A DNA stretch of 64,000 nt from Acidobacteriota bacterium (GCA_021779935.1 JAJXZT010000062.1:124001-188000), one strand, 5' to 3'. Shown: positions 8,237 through 17,354, numbered from the stretch's first letter. Notes: generated from the letters alone by a model not told the origin. Translations and numbers: made by a program.

Positions 8237-9775
8237 GTGGGTACCGTGAGCACGCGACGGCTCATCCTCGTTCGCTGCGGCATCGGCATCGTGTGCCTGG
8301 TGGCTGCCGCCGGACTGCGTTGGGCAATGGTTGGCCTTTTGGGCTACGATTTGCCATACGCCGCTTTTTATCCTTTTGTGTTCCTCGCCGCCATCGCCGG
8401 GGGCTGGATTTCCGTCGCATTCGTTGCCATCCCCGCCCTCCTCGTTTCATCCATCTATCAGGACATCCACGGCGTCCTGCTCCCGGACCTGCCGCTGGGA
8501 GCACTGTTTGCGGCGACTTCCGTGATCGCCGCGTGGATCGGCGAGATCTACCTGCGCAAGAACGCGACGCTTCACGAGATGATCGAGTACCTCAACAAAG
8601 AGTCCGGACGGCGCGCAGCAGCGGAAGAAGCCCTGTCGGACGAGATCCGCCTCCACGAAAGCGCTCCGGAACTCGCCCACTTCGGCGTATTTCGGATGGA
8701 TATCCGCCGCGACATCTGCTACTGGCCGCCCTCCAGTTCCCTGCTCCTCGGAAAAGAGCCGGGGACCACCACCATGTCGATCAAGGATGCCTTCGCGTTC
8801 GTGGTGGACGAGGATCGCTCCCGCGTAACGGCTGAATTCGACGCTCTGGTGCGCGATGGCCTGACACGAAAAACCGAGTACGCCATCCTCCGCCTCGACG
8901 GTCAACTGCGATACGTAAAAACGGTCGCCAAGCTGACTCACAACGCGGAGGGCAACCCCATCGTGATTGCAACCATGCTCGACATCACCGACGAACGCCG
9001 TATGCACTTCCAGTTCGACCAGCGCGAGGAAGAGTATCGCCAACTGGTGGAAAATCAGATCGGTGGAATTGGACTGGTGGACGCGAACGAGCAGATTCTC
9101 TACATGAATCCTGCCGGCCTTGCCATCTTCGATCTCGCGGATTATCACGGCCGCAAGATCACGGAATTTCTCCCTTCGAAAGAGGTTCCAAGGATCGAAT
9201 CGGAGACCGAAAAGCGCGCCACCGGCGCCAATAGCTCGTATGAACTGGAAATCGTGACGGCGCTCGGGAGACGGCGCTGGTTACTGGTTTCCGCCGCTCC
9301 GCGCTTCGACGCAACCGGCCGTTTCGTCGCAACCTTCGGCGTCTTCCACGACATTTCCGCGCGAAAAGAAATGGATCTGCAACTGCGCGACGCCGAGGAG
9401 AAACTTCGCCGGATCGCCAGGAACATCCCGGAAGTCTTCTGGATCATCGACGAACAAACATGGGCAATCGTCTACGCCAGCCCCGCCTTTGAATCCGTCT
9501 TCGGCATTCCGCTGGGCGCCGTGCAGGCCGACGTGCGCGGCTTGCTCGCCTATGTGGATGAGAGCGACCGGGCAACCGTGCTGAGGTCGCTGCGAGGCGA
9601 TTTTACGCGGGGAAACAACACGGTGGAGTTTCGTCTTCTTCGCCCCGATGGAACCCACTCCAAAATCCGTATGCAGAATTCGAAAGTGCGCGACGAATCC
9701 GCCTCGCTCAACCGCATCGCGGGAATCGCCACTGACATCACAAGCCAGAAGAAAACAAAGCTCAATCTCGCGTAA
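8237..9775 (+). CDS. Membrane protein with three PAS domains and no output domain
   Basis: A 512-residue membrane sensor. Residues 1-105 contain about four hydrophobic segments with AAFYPFVFLAAIAGGW, resembling the DUF4118/MASE-type sensor region of histidine kinases. A short helical linker follows. Three PAS domains come next, at about 120-255, 265-385 and 390-505, each closed by a PAC-type end (IATMLDITDERR, FGVFHDISARKE, IAGIATDITSQK). The protein then stops: there is no HisKA/HATPase, GGDEF, EAL or methyl-accepting domain. Either it acts by protein interaction or the output module was lost. The GTG start at 8237 has no clear Shine-Dalgarno sequence; a second in-frame GTG at 8246 is possible. 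The gene stands alone between mutL (divergent) and an SDR gene. Confidence 0.8.
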   Translation: MGTVSTRRLILVRCGIGIVCLVAAAGLRWAMVGLLGYDLPYAAFYPFVFLAAIAGGWISVAFVAIPALLVSSIYQDIHGVLLPDLPLGALFAATSVIAAWIGEIYLRKNATLHEMIEYLNKESGRRAAAEEALSDEIRLHESAPELAHFGVFRMDIRRDICYWPPSSSLLLGKEPGTTTMSIKDAFAFVVDEDRSRVTAEFDALVRDGLTRKTEYAILRLDGQLRYVKTVAKLTHNAEGNPIVIATMLDITDERRMHFQFDQREEEYRQLVENQIGGIGLVDANEQILYMNPAGLAIFDLADYHGRKITEFLPSKEVPRIESETEKRATGANSSYELEIVTALGRRRWLLVSAAPRFDATGRFVATFGVFHDISARKEMDLQLRDAEEKLRRIARNIPEVFWIIDEQTWAIVYASPAFESVFGIPLGAVQADVRGLLAYVDESDRATVLRSLRGDFTRGNNTVEFRLLRPDGTHSKIRMQNSKVRDESASLNRIAGIATDITSQKKTKLNLA

Positions 9776-9941
9776 ACTCCAACCGTGCTCCGGCCTCCGC
9801 TGGTCACTCGCTTCTTGAAGAATTGAACAATCTTCCGCGTCCGCTGCATCCCCAGCGCCGTTTTGCGTATCTCACTAGTGATGCCACCGGAATAACACCA
9901 CACAAGTTCACACAAGGCACACTTACCAATGGAGGATTGCA

Positions 9942-10709
9942 ATGGGGTTGCAGGGAAAGGTAGCGCTGGTTACCGGCGCTTCAAGCGGAATCGGCAGAGC
10001 GATTGCCATGGAACTGGGCAGCCAGGGAGCCACCGTTGTCGTCAATTACGTCGGCGACGTAGCTTCCGCCAATGAAGTCCTCGCTGTGATCCAGCAGGCC
10101 GGCGGCAAGGCCGTTGCGATTGCCGCCGATGTCTCGAACTCCGCCGATGTCCAGCGGATGTTCGACCAGGCCGCGCAACAATTCGGCGGCGTCAACCTGC
10201 TCGTCAACAACGCCGGCATCGAGAAGCACACTCCGTTCCTCGACAAGCCCGAAGCCGAGTGGGACAAGATCATCGCCGTCAATCTCAAGGGAACCTTCCT
10301 CTGCACCCAGGCCGCCGCGCGCCAGATGGCGAAGAGCGGCAAGGGCGGCACGGTCGTCAACATCTCCTCCGTACACGAAGACCTTCCCTTCCCCGGTTAC
10401 GCGGATTACTGCGCCTCCAAGGGCGCCATCCGGATGTTGTGCCGCGACCTCGCGCTCGAACTCGCGCCGTACAAGATCAACGTCGTCAACGTCGCTCCCG
10501 GCGCGGTAGATACGCCCATCAACAAGGGCACGATGACCGACCCGGAAAAGAAGATGGCGCTGATTCGCGAGATTCCTCTCGGACGCGTTGCGCAGCCCCG
10601 GGAGATCGCGAAACTCGTCGCCTACCTTGCCGGCGACGACGCTTCCTACATCACCGGCACCACCATCTTCATCGACGGCGGCCTGATGCACCAGACCAAG
10701 TCGTTGTAA
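9942..10709 (+). CDS. Short-chain dehydrogenase/reductase (glucose 1-dehydrogenase-like)
   Basis: A classical SDR oxidoreductase of 255 residues. The nucleotide-binding glycine motif TGASSGIG is at residues 11-18, NNAG near 88-91, and the catalytic Ser (NISSVHE) and YxxxK (YCASKGA) are in place. The C-terminal IDGG sequence is typical. The overall pattern is closest to glucose 1-dehydrogenase and 3-oxoacyl-ACP reductase-like members, but the substrate cannot be assigned from sequence. Translation should start at ATG 9942, with GGAGG about 10 bases upstream. It is monocistronic, followed by a strong terminator, and convergent with aspS. Confidence 0.88.
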   Translation: MGLQGKVALVTGASSGIGRAIAMELGSQGATVVVNYVGDVASANEVLAVIQQAGGKAVAIAADVSNSADVQRMFDQAAQQFGGVNLLVNNAGIEKHTPFLDKPEAEWDKIIAVNLKGTFLCTQAAARQMAKSGKGGTVVNISSVHEDLPFPGYADYCASKGAIRMLCRDLALELAPYKINVVNVAPGAVDTPINKGTMTDPEKKMALIREIPLGRVAQPREIAKLVAYLAGDDASYITGTTIFIDGGLMHQTKSL

Positions 10710-10727
10710 ATTCCGCCCTAAACGCGT

Positions 10728-10760
10728 CTCGCACCGGAGGCCATCCGGTGCGAGCGTTTT
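10728..10760 (+). terminator. Rho-independent terminator after the SDR gene
   Basis: An 11-bp perfect stem (10728-10738 with 10744-10754), a 5-base loop, then CGTTTT. It ends the dehydrogenase transcript just before the convergent aspS stop codon. Confidence 0.85.
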
Positions 10761-10774
10761 CACTTCATCGATAC

Positions 10775-12628
10775 TTACGAATGTTTCTTGACCGCGATGC
10801 CAAGCTCGGTCAACTGCGCCTCGGTGACCGGCGTGGGAGCATCGGTCATCAGGTCCGTGGCCGCGGCGGTCTTGGGGAACGGAATCACTTCGCGCAAACT
10901 GGGCGCACCCGCCAGGATCATCACGATGCGGTCGAGTCCCAGCGCGATCCCGCCGTGTGGCGGCGTTCCGTATTGCAGCGCTTCCAGGAAGAATCCAAAC
11001 CTGCGCTGCTGTTCCTCTTCATCCATGCCGATGGCGGCAAAGATCTGCTGCTGCACGTCCTGCCGGTGAATACGGATCGACCCCGAGCCAAGCTCCGTGC
11101 CGTTCAGCACCACGTCATACGCGCGCGAACGAATTTCGCCCAGCGCCGAGTTCGGATCGCGCGCCTCGGCGAATCCGTTCGCCAGTTTTTCCATGTCGCG
11201 CTCGTGCGGCGAAGTAAATGGATGATGCGCCGCGTTCCAGCGCCCATCCTGCTCGTCCCACTCGAACATCGGAAAATCCGTGACCCAGAGAAATTTGAAG
11301 ACCTTGCCGTCCAGCAGCTTGTGACGCTCCGCATACCGCTGCGCCAGCGCCAGCCGCAGCGCACCCGCATGTGTCAGCACCGCCACCGCCCTGCGATTGT
11401 GCGCGCGCACCGCCGCCGGAGAACTTGTCGTATCCGTCGCCGCATCGGACTTCGGCGCCGTCACCACCACCAGCAGATCGTCAGCCTCGGCCTTTGTCAG
11501 CTCGCGGATCTTCGCCACCGTATCGGGCCACGACTTTTCCAGCCGCTTGAAGTCGTCGAAGAACTTGATCGCCTTCGACTGCTTTTCGCTAAGCAGCGTT
11601 TTGTGTTCGTCGCGCTCCTTGCGTGAAAGCTCGCCCACTTTCGGGATGCGAATCGCCACCACCGGCATCGATGCGTCGATGGCCAGTGTCTCCAGCGTCT
11701 CCGCCGCGAACGCCGCTTTCACGTCCGTCATTGCCGGCAGCCGAAGGTCCGGCTTGTCGATGCCGTACTGCCGGATCGCCTCGTCGTACGTCATGCGCGG
11801 AAAATTCGTCTCGATCTCAAACCCCGCCTCCGTGAACGCGGCGCGCAGAAATCCTTCCACTACTTCGAAGACCGTGTCTTCCTGCGGAAACGCCATCTCA
11901 AGATCGATTTGTGTAAATTCAGGCTGACGGTCGGCCCGCAGGTCTTCGTCGCGGAAACAGCGAACCACCTGGAAGTAGCGGTCGAAGCCCGAGATCATCA
12001 ATATCTGCTTGAAAATCTGCGGCGACTGCGGCAGCGCGTAAAACTCGCCCGGATGCACCCGCGACGGCACCAGGTAATCGCGCGCGCCCTCCGGCGTCGA
12101 GCGTGTCATGAACGGCGTTTCAATTTCGTAGAAGCCCAGCGAGTTCAGGTACTGGCGAATCGCCAGCGCAACCCGGTGGCGCAACTGCACGTTGAATTGC
12201 AACGACGGCCGCCGCAGATCGAGGTAGCGATACTTCAGCCGCAGTTCTTCGTTCGCCGTCGTGTCGTCCGTCGGCAGGAATGGCGGTACCTTGCTCTCGT
12301 TCAGCAGGCTCAACTCCGCGGCCACCAGTTCCACTTCGCCCGTGGGAATATTCGGATTCACCGACTGGCGCACCTTCACCGTCCCCGTCACCGCCACCAC
12401 GAATTCGTTGCGCAACTGGCTGGCGCGCTCGTGCAGCCCGGGATTGCTCTCCTGGTCGAAAACAATCTGCGTGATGCCCGCGCGGTCGCGGAGATCGACA
12501 AAGATAAGGTTGCCGAGGTCGCGACGCCGGTTGACCCATCCCATCAGGGTCACGGTCTTGCCTGCGTCAGTGGCGCGGAGATCTCCGCAACGGTGCGTAC
12601 GTTTCAGGTCGCCTAAAAAGTCGAGCAA
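10775..12628 (-). CDS. aspS: Aspartate--tRNA ligase
   Basis: Class II aspartyl-tRNA synthetase, bacterial type, about 617 residues. The N-terminal OB anticodon-binding domain reads VTLMGWVNRRRDLGNLIFVD. Motif 2 is FRDEDLRADRQPEFTQID, the bacterial GAD insertion domain occupies the middle, and motif 3 is GIALGLDRIV. I favour the TTG start at 12628 (protein beginning LLDFLGDLKRTH), because AAGGAA lies about 5-10 bases upstream in the transcript. An ATG at 12667 would add 13 residues that do not look conserved. Whether the enzyme is discriminating or also charges tRNA-Asn cannot be decided here. It is transcribed divergently from the GH18-like gene. Confidence 0.96.
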   Translation of the reverse strand: MLDFLGDLKRTHRCGDLRATDAGKTVTLMGWVNRRRDLGNLIFVDLRDRAGITQIVFDQESNPGLHERASQLRNEFVVAVTGTVKVRQSVNPNIPTGEVELVAAELSLLNESKVPPFLPTDDTTANEELRLKYRYLDLRRPSLQFNVQLRHRVALAIRQYLNSLGFYEIETPFMTRSTPEGARDYLVPSRVHPGEFYALPQSPQIFKQILMISGFDRYFQVVRCFRDEDLRADRQPEFTQIDLEMAFPQEDTVFEVVEGFLRAAFTEAGFEIETNFPRMTYDEAIRQYGIDKPDLRLPAMTDVKAAFAAETLETLAIDASMPVVAIRIPKVGELSRKERDEHKTLLSEKQSKAIKFFDDFKRLEKSWPDTVAKIRELTKAEADDLLVVVTAPKSDAATDTTSSPAAVRAHNRRAVAVLTHAGALRLALAQRYAERHKLLDGKVFKFLWVTDFPMFEWDEQDGRWNAAHHPFTSPHERDMEKLANGFAEARDPNSALGEIRSRAYDVVLNGTELGSGSIRIHRQDVQQQIFAAIGMDEEEQQRRFGFFLEALQYGTPPHGGIALGLDRIVMILAGAPSLREVIPFPKTAAATDLMTDAPTPVTEAQLTELGIAVKKHS

Positions 12629-12772
12629 GGGAGTTCCTTTACAGATAGAATTTCGCGAACAACACAAAAGCTGATTATAAATCGCGCCCGGCGCCGACGC
12701 CGAATCCGCGCCGCTCTCCGCGCACCAGCCCTGCTACTTTTCCTCGCGTCCGTCTCCGGCTACCCTGCGCCC

Positions 12773-13828
12773 ATGCGGAAAATCATTGCCTTCCTCATAC
12801 TCACTTGCACCCTGGCGGTTGCGGCGCAGGCGCAGCCCAAGGCCCTCTTCTACATGATGCCCACCACCGCCTCCGTCAACGACTTCCTCCAGCACGCCGA
12901 TCAAGTCGACATCCTCGTGCCCACCTGGTATTCGGTCGATGCCACCGGACTCGTCTGGGGCGGTCCCGACCCGCTCGTCATGCAGACCGCGCGGGAGCAT
13001 CACGTGCCCGTCATGCCCATCATCGTCAACAGTGGCTCGCTCAAGCCCGGCTTCAATCAGGAAACTTTCCATCAGCTCGCCGGCGATCCCGCCGCGCGCA
13101 CGCGCATGATCGACAGCCTCGTCAGCGAGTGCCAGCGCAACGGCTACCTCGGCTTTCAGTTCGACTTCGAAAACATCCTCTATACCGACCGCGACGCGCT
13201 CACCTCGGTCGTCACCGAAACCGCCGCCGCGCTGCATAAGGCCGGCTTCCAGCTTTCCATCGCCACCGTTCCCGGAGCCCCCGGCTATCCCGGCGAGGGA
13301 CGCTTCTCGCGCTGGATCTACGCCAACTGGCGCGGCGCGTACGACCTCAAGGCCCTCGCGCAGCAGGTCGATCTCATCTGCCTCATGACCTACGACCAGC
13401 ACACCGCCTACACCACGCCCGGCCCCGTCGCCGGATACCCATGGACCGTCGAGAACCTCGACTACGCGCTGCAAGTTGTGCCGAAAGAAAAATTGTCGCT
13501 GGGCATTCCGCTCTACGGACGCCGCTGGTATGCCGTGGAACCCGGAGCCACTGGCGCCGCCGGACGCTCCAGTGCCACCGCCACCGGCGACGACGTTCGC
13601 CTGCTCATCCAGACCTATCATCCGCAAGTGCAGTGGGACTCGAACGACAAGGCAAGCTGGTTCTACTTTTATCGCGACCAGATGCGCGAATGGGTCTTCT
13701 ACACCGACGCGCGAACCTTCCAGGCGCGCTACGATCTCGTCAAGCAGCGCGGCCTCCAGGGCTTCTGCTCATGGGTGCTTGGACAGGAAGACCCGGCGAT
13801 CTGGGACGTGCTGCCAAAGAGGAAGTGA
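12773..13828 (+). CDS. Secreted glycoside hydrolase family 18-like protein
   Basis: A 351-residue exported protein with a signal peptide (residues 1-21, ending AAQAQ) and a single GH18-type TIM barrel, of the chitinase/YaaH spore-lysin kind. The active-site strand reads GFQFDFEN, which keeps the FDxE end of the DxxDxDxE motif. Family-typical later segments are LICLMTYDQH, KLSLGIPLYGRRWY and SWVLGQEDPAIW. A glycan substrate such as chitin or peptidoglycan is likely for the family, but the first Asp residues of the motif are not present, so activity is not certain. ATG 12773 was chosen for the signal peptide. The next gene starts 3 bases after the stop, so the two are probably co-transcribed. 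Confidence 0.82.
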   Translation: MRKIIAFLILTCTLAVAAQAQPKALFYMMPTTASVNDFLQHADQVDILVPTWYSVDATGLVWGGPDPLVMQTAREHHVPVMPIIVNSGSLKPGFNQETFHQLAGDPAARTRMIDSLVSECQRNGYLGFQFDFENILYTDRDALTSVVTETAAALHKAGFQLSIATVPGAPGYPGEGRFSRWIYANWRGAYDLKALAQQVDLICLMTYDQHTAYTTPGPVAGYPWTVENLDYALQVVPKEKLSLGIPLYGRRWYAVEPGATGAAGRSSATATGDDVRLLIQTYHPQVQWDSNDKASWFYFYRDQMREWVFYTDARTFQARYDLVKQRGLQGFCSWVLGQEDPAIWDVLPKRK

Positions 13829-13831
13829 CAC

Positions 13832-14707
13832 ATGAAATCTGCGTCGAAACTTCTCGCGCTCGCGGCAATCATCTTCTTCTGCGGGATCGCCGCGTTCTCG
13901 CAGTCTTCGCCCGACGCCGTGAGTGTTCTTGTCACCATCACCAATAAAAAAGGCCAGCCGGTGAAGTTTACGGCAGAGGATCTAAAGGTAAAGGCCGATC
14001 GCGCTCCCGCGACCGTTGCCTCTTTGACTCCGCTCAAGAACGCGCCTCTCGTCTTCGTCCTGCTCCTCGACGTCAGCGGTTCAAGCACAGACCAAATGGC
14101 CGTCTCTCATCAGGCTGCACTGCGGATATTCCAGTCGTTGGCCACCGGTTCGAACCGTGGCTACTTCGGCGTCTTCAACCAGAAGGTCATGATCAGCCAG
14201 CAACCGCTCAGCCCAGACAAGGTGAAGAGTGAGTTGGAAACTCTCGACGCAGACGGCAAAACCGTGCTCTACGATGCCATCGTGCAGGCGAGCAAAACCC
14301 TCAGCCCAGAGTCGCAGCCCGGTGCGATTCGTCGTGCGTTGATCGTCATCAGCGATGGCGGCGATAACTGTAGTCGCATCTCGCTTGGGAAGGCCCTGCT
14401 CGCTCCTCAGGTCGCTGGCGTACCTGTGTTCGCTCTGCGACTGCCGACCCCTATCACGACACCAGAAGTCGAAGAGGGCCGCCGTACATTTCAGGAGTTC
14501 TCGCGGACGTCGGGCGGGTACGTGACCTCTTTGGCTGGTACCACCAAGTTCCTGCCTGAGTTATTGCGATACGCCATCGACTCGCAATATCTTCTGACCT
14601 TCGTTCCCGCCAAGCCCGCACACGACGGCAAGCTGCATCCGCTTAGCGTGAAGGCCTCTATGAAGGGATTGGAGATTTCCGCCCCGGAACACTACCTGGC
14701 GAAATAA
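13832..14707 (+). CDS. Secreted VWFA-related (acidobacterial family) protein
   Basis: A 291-residue exported protein with signal peptide MKSASKLLALAAIIFFCG and SQS near residue 25. It contains a short beta domain (VSVLVTITNKKGQPVKF) and then a von Willebrand A domain. The MIDAS metal site is intact (LLLDVSGSS, DxSxS), and VISDGGDN supplies the later metal-binding Asp. The C-terminal LTFVPAKPAHDGKLHPLSV resembles the end of other acidobacterial VWFA-family proteins. These proteins are thought to mediate extracellular or periplasmic protein binding, but no experimental function is known to me. It starts 3 bases after the GH18 gene. Four paralogues lie elsewhere in this window. Confidence 0.8.
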   Translation: MKSASKLLALAAIIFFCGIAAFSQSSPDAVSVLVTITNKKGQPVKFTAEDLKVKADRAPATVASLTPLKNAPLVFVLLLDVSGSSTDQMAVSHQAALRIFQSLATGSNRGYFGVFNQKVMISQQPLSPDKVKSELETLDADGKTVLYDAIVQASKTLSPESQPGAIRRALIVISDGGDNCSRISLGKALLAPQVAGVPVFALRLPTPITTPEVEEGRRTFQEFSRTSGGYVTSLAGTTKFLPELLRYAIDSQYLLTFVPAKPAHDGKLHPLSVKASMKGLEISAPEHYLAK

Positions 14708-14738
14708 CGTGGGAAGATCATGCTTCCTTGGTTTCGTG

Positions 14739-14774
14739 CCCTACCCTTGTCGCGCCGTTTGCGACAGGGTGGGG
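14739..14774. repeat. REP-like palindrome, family A, copy 1
   Basis: Imperfect inverted repeat of the form CCCTACCCTTGTCGC...GCGACAGGGTGGGG in the gap after the VWFA gene. The same element recurs at 22715, 26476 and 26788, always between genes. A pyrimidine-rich tail (ctttgcttttgctttt) follows. Confidence 0.75.
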
Positions 14775-14789
14775 TCTTTGCTTTTGCTT

Positions 14790-14828
14790 TTCAGTAGCTC
14801 AGCAGCTTCAGTAGCTTCAGCAGCTTTT
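14790..14828. repeat. AGCAGCTT-type low-complexity intergenic tract
   Basis: A degenerate tandem of CAGTAGCT, CAGCAGCTT and similar units follows the palindrome. Similar tracts occur at 22922-22959, 27871-27907 and 33747-33775. Confidence 0.6.
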
Positions 14829-14830
14829 TT

Positions 14831-15301
14831 CTACTTCTCTTTCACGATCGGCGTCACCTGCCGGAACACGATCTTCCACCGGTTGCGGCCCTGGTATCCC
14901 CAGAAGTCCGTCACCTGCTCGTTGATTGCCGCGGTCGTCTTATCCTGCGTCAACTGCCCTTGCAGTTGATACATCAGCGCCACCGTGCCGTTGCTCACCG
15001 CCAGCATTTGGAAGCCGCTCAGTTTGTAATTCGGCTGGAGCAGTTGTGTCTTCATCAGCGCCTGCCGTTGTGTGAACGTGTAAATGCTGCCGTCGGCATC
15101 CACCTCGACAAAGTTCTGCGAACACCATCGCTCGAAGACCGTCCAGTCTCGCCACGTCATCGCGTCTGCCAGCGATTTCTCGTGAGCGGCCAGCGTCGCC
15201 TGGTCTGGAGGAATGATCACCTTGTCTCGTGCAGCAGCCTGCAAACAGGCCGCGAACGCAATGAAGGCTACTGTAAGGATTCGTAGAAGTGGCGCCTTCA
15301 A
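14831..15301 (-). CDS. Secreted SnoaL/NTF2-like (DUF4440-type) protein
   Basis: An exported protein of about 156 residues. I prefer the TTG at 15301, which gives the signal peptide LKAPLLRILTVAFIAFAACL and has AAAGGAG 7 bases upstream. An ATG at 15340 would add 13 charged residues in front of the signal. The mature part has the pattern of the SnoaL/NTF2 cone fold used by DUF4440 proteins (EKSLADAMTWRDWTVFERW, then VEVDADGSIYTFTQRQALM and RNRWKIVFRQVTPI). Members bind small molecules or act as isomerases, but many have no known substrate. It is a single gene, convergent with the VWFA gene before it. Confidence 0.7.
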   Translation of the reverse strand: MKAPLLRILTVAFIAFAACLQAAARDKVIIPPDQATLAAHEKSLADAMTWRDWTVFERWCSQNFVEVDADGSIYTFTQRQALMKTQLLQPNYKLSGFQMLAVSNGTVALMYQLQGQLTQDKTTAAINEQVTDFWGYQGRNRWKIVFRQVTPIVKEK

Positions 15302-15375
15302 ACTTGGCTCCTTTCGCAAAACACTTCGGGACAGGCGCACGGATATGCCGCCGATGTACCAAGCGACGCCGCCAA

Positions 15376-15438
15376 CTGCTCGCCGGTCATTAGATTCTTA
15401 AACCCGAATACATGCTGCCTGACCTTGTTTTCTTCCAC
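15376..15438 (-). pseudogene. Fossil of the hisS 3' end
   Basis: Read on the - strand, this 63-base stretch encodes VEENKVRQHVFGFKNLM and TGEQ. Those 21 residues match 15 of the 21 at the C-terminus of the intact HisRS encoded by 17421-17483 (VGENEVKQDAFGFKNLK, TGEQ). At the DNA level I count about 48 identities in 63 without a gap. Flanking bases do not match hisS. It is therefore most simply a decayed fragment of a second or duplicated hisS copy lying in the intergenic gap 2 kb from the gene. The small open frame containing it has no recognisable start signal. Confidence 0.6.
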
Positions 15439-15610
15439 TTTCATGTCGGATCGCACGCCGGGAATGTCACCCTCAACCGCAGTTTCAGCGCAAGCGCATC
15501 CACCCCGCCCTGTCCGTGGTTCAGTCTGAGTGAATTCTGCGCCTGGAACCCGACATTGCTCTAACTTCCGACTCACTTTCGTGTTCCCATGTCAGTGCAG
15601 GGGGGGACTC

Positions 15611-17308
15611 ATGCGTCGCTTTCCATCGCTCTTCCTCACTCTCTTTGGAATGCTTCTGTTTGTGATCGTCCCCGGCTTCTCGCAGCAGAACCCAGCGAAT
15701 CGTCCCGCTGCAACTTTCACCGCCAACAGTGAAGTCGTTCTCGTGCCGGTAAATGTCAAGGATCGCTCTGGCAAGGCTCTCGTTGGACTTACACAGAAAG
15801 ACTTCGTGCTGAAGAGCGATGGCAAGGTCGAACCGGTCGCCATCTTCGAAGAGATGCACACTTCCAAGCTTCCGGCAGCAGCCGCCGCACCTTCCCACCT
15901 CCCGCCGCAACCGCAGCGTATCTTCGCCAACGTGCCGCGCGCCGGCCTCCCGCAAAATCTCATCATTATCGTCATTGACCTGGTGAACACTCCCACCCTC
16001 CGCCAGACCTGGGCCAAACAGCGGTTGGTGGATTATCTGGCGAAGAACATGCCAAACCAGCCCTTTGCTCTGGTGGCGCTCACCGATAAGGGACTGCTCC
16101 AGATCCATTCGTTTTCGTCCGATCCCAGTACACTCTCCAAGGCTTTACAGAAGGTCAAAGTCGCACTCACCCGCCATGAGGAGCAGCAGATCTTTACTCC
16201 CGGCGACCCCAACATGAGTTCCTACGATGGCTTGCTGGGGGCATTCAATGAAGCGCAGTTCGATGAAGCGCGCATGGAAAAGCAAGCCGCTGCCATCACT
16301 CTCGCGGGGTTTGAGCAACTGGCGCAGGTTTATGCTGGCGTTCCCGGCAGAAAATCAGTCATCTGGCTCACTACCGGCATCCCCTTCCTGCCGGTCGCAC
16401 CCAATTCCCTTCTGAGTATGCAACCTCCGCGAACGCATCTAAGTGCGGCGCTTCTGCCCGCTTACGAACATGCATTCTCATTAATGAATACGGCTGACAT
16501 GACGATCTATCCCGTCAATCTCGCCGGAATTTCCACGGACGCAAGCTACTCGGGCGATGGGATACACACTCTGTTTTCTCCCTATCTCGGAATCGCCCCC
16601 ATCGCATCACAACCACCCAATCCAATCCCCGCCGAAATCGACGACGGCATGCAGCAGTTGGCCGCCGCCACCGGCGGTACGGTTTGCGCCGCCAACTCCA
16701 CTCTGAAGACCTGCTTAAACCGCGCCGTGCAGGACGCCAGCGACTACTACCTCCTCGGCTTCTACGTTTCGACGAAAAACCGCAAACCCGGCTGGCACAA
16801 GCTATCCGTCAACATCCTCCCGGCACATGGCGCCGTGCACACTCGCACCCGTTATTTCCTTGCCTCGGAAAGCGCCCCGAACGCGAAACTCATGGACACG
16901 TTGATGGAAAATGCCGTTGGTTCCACCATGACTTATAGTGGCATCGCCTTCGGCGTGGAAAAACAAACAGTGTCCACGAAGAAAATTCGCAGCGGCAAGC
17001 CCTCCCCCACAACCACCATCTACCGCATCATGATTCCCGCCACCAGCGTGATGGAAGCGAAAGCCAACGGTGGTCTCAGTTTCGACGTCGTGACTGCGCC
17101 GCTCGCGGCAGACGACAAAATCATCTCCGCCGATTCGCAGGTTACGCACATTCACATGACGCCCGCCGATGCACAGAAAGTGCTGCTGAGCGGATGGAAC
17201 CTCGTCTACCCTATGCCGCCTGATAAGTCGATCAAGTCGCTGCGAATCACCATCCGCGACAACACCACCAGCCGCATCGGTGCCATCACCATTCCCGTCA
17301 GTCAGTAA
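15611..17308 (+). CDS. Large secreted VWFA-related (acidobacterial family) protein, MIDAS-degenerate
   Basis: A 565-residue exported protein. ATG 15611 gives the signal peptide MRRFPSLFLTLFGMLLFVIV and has a G-rich ribosome-binding region before it; an upstream in-frame ATG at 15530 would bury the signal. The N-terminal beta domain has VVLVPVNVKDRSGKALVGL and KDFVLKSDGK, the entry signature of acidobacterial VWFA-family proteins. The A-domain follows at about residues 115-345, but the MIDAS reads IVIDLVNTPT instead of DxSxS, so metal-dependent ligand binding is doubtful. YYLLGFYVSTKNRKPGWHKL is the usual end of the A-domain module. About 140 further residues have no recognised domain. Its partner or ligand is unknown. 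Confidence 0.78.
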   Translation: MRRFPSLFLTLFGMLLFVIVPGFSQQNPANRPAATFTANSEVVLVPVNVKDRSGKALVGLTQKDFVLKSDGKVEPVAIFEEMHTSKLPAAAAAPSHLPPQPQRIFANVPRAGLPQNLIIIVIDLVNTPTLRQTWAKQRLVDYLAKNMPNQPFALVALTDKGLLQIHSFSSDPSTLSKALQKVKVALTRHEEQQIFTPGDPNMSSYDGLLGAFNEAQFDEARMEKQAAAITLAGFEQLAQVYAGVPGRKSVIWLTTGIPFLPVAPNSLLSMQPPRTHLSAALLPAYEHAFSLMNTADMTIYPVNLAGISTDASYSGDGIHTLFSPYLGIAPIASQPPNPIPAEIDDGMQQLAAATGGTVCAANSTLKTCLNRAVQDASDYYLLGFYVSTKNRKPGWHKLSVNILPAHGAVHTRTRYFLASESAPNAKLMDTLMENAVGSTMTYSGIAFGVEKQTVSTKKIRSGKPSPTTTIYRIMIPATSVMEAKANGGLSFDVVTAPLAADDKIISADSQVTHIHMTPADAQKVLLSGWNLVYPMPPDKSIKSLRITIRDNTTSRIGAITIPVSQ

Positions 17309-17321
17309 TCTGCGCAAAGAA

Positions 17322-17354
17322 AGGAGCAGGCACAATCGCGCGCCTGCCCCTCCT
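17322..17354. terminator. Terminator-like hairpin between convergent genes
   Basis: GCAGGC (17326-17331) pairs with GCCTGC (17342-17347), extended imperfectly by AGGAG and CTCCT. It lies in the 64-base gap between the VWFA gene and hisS, both of which run into it. There is no strong T-tract. Confidence 0.4.
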
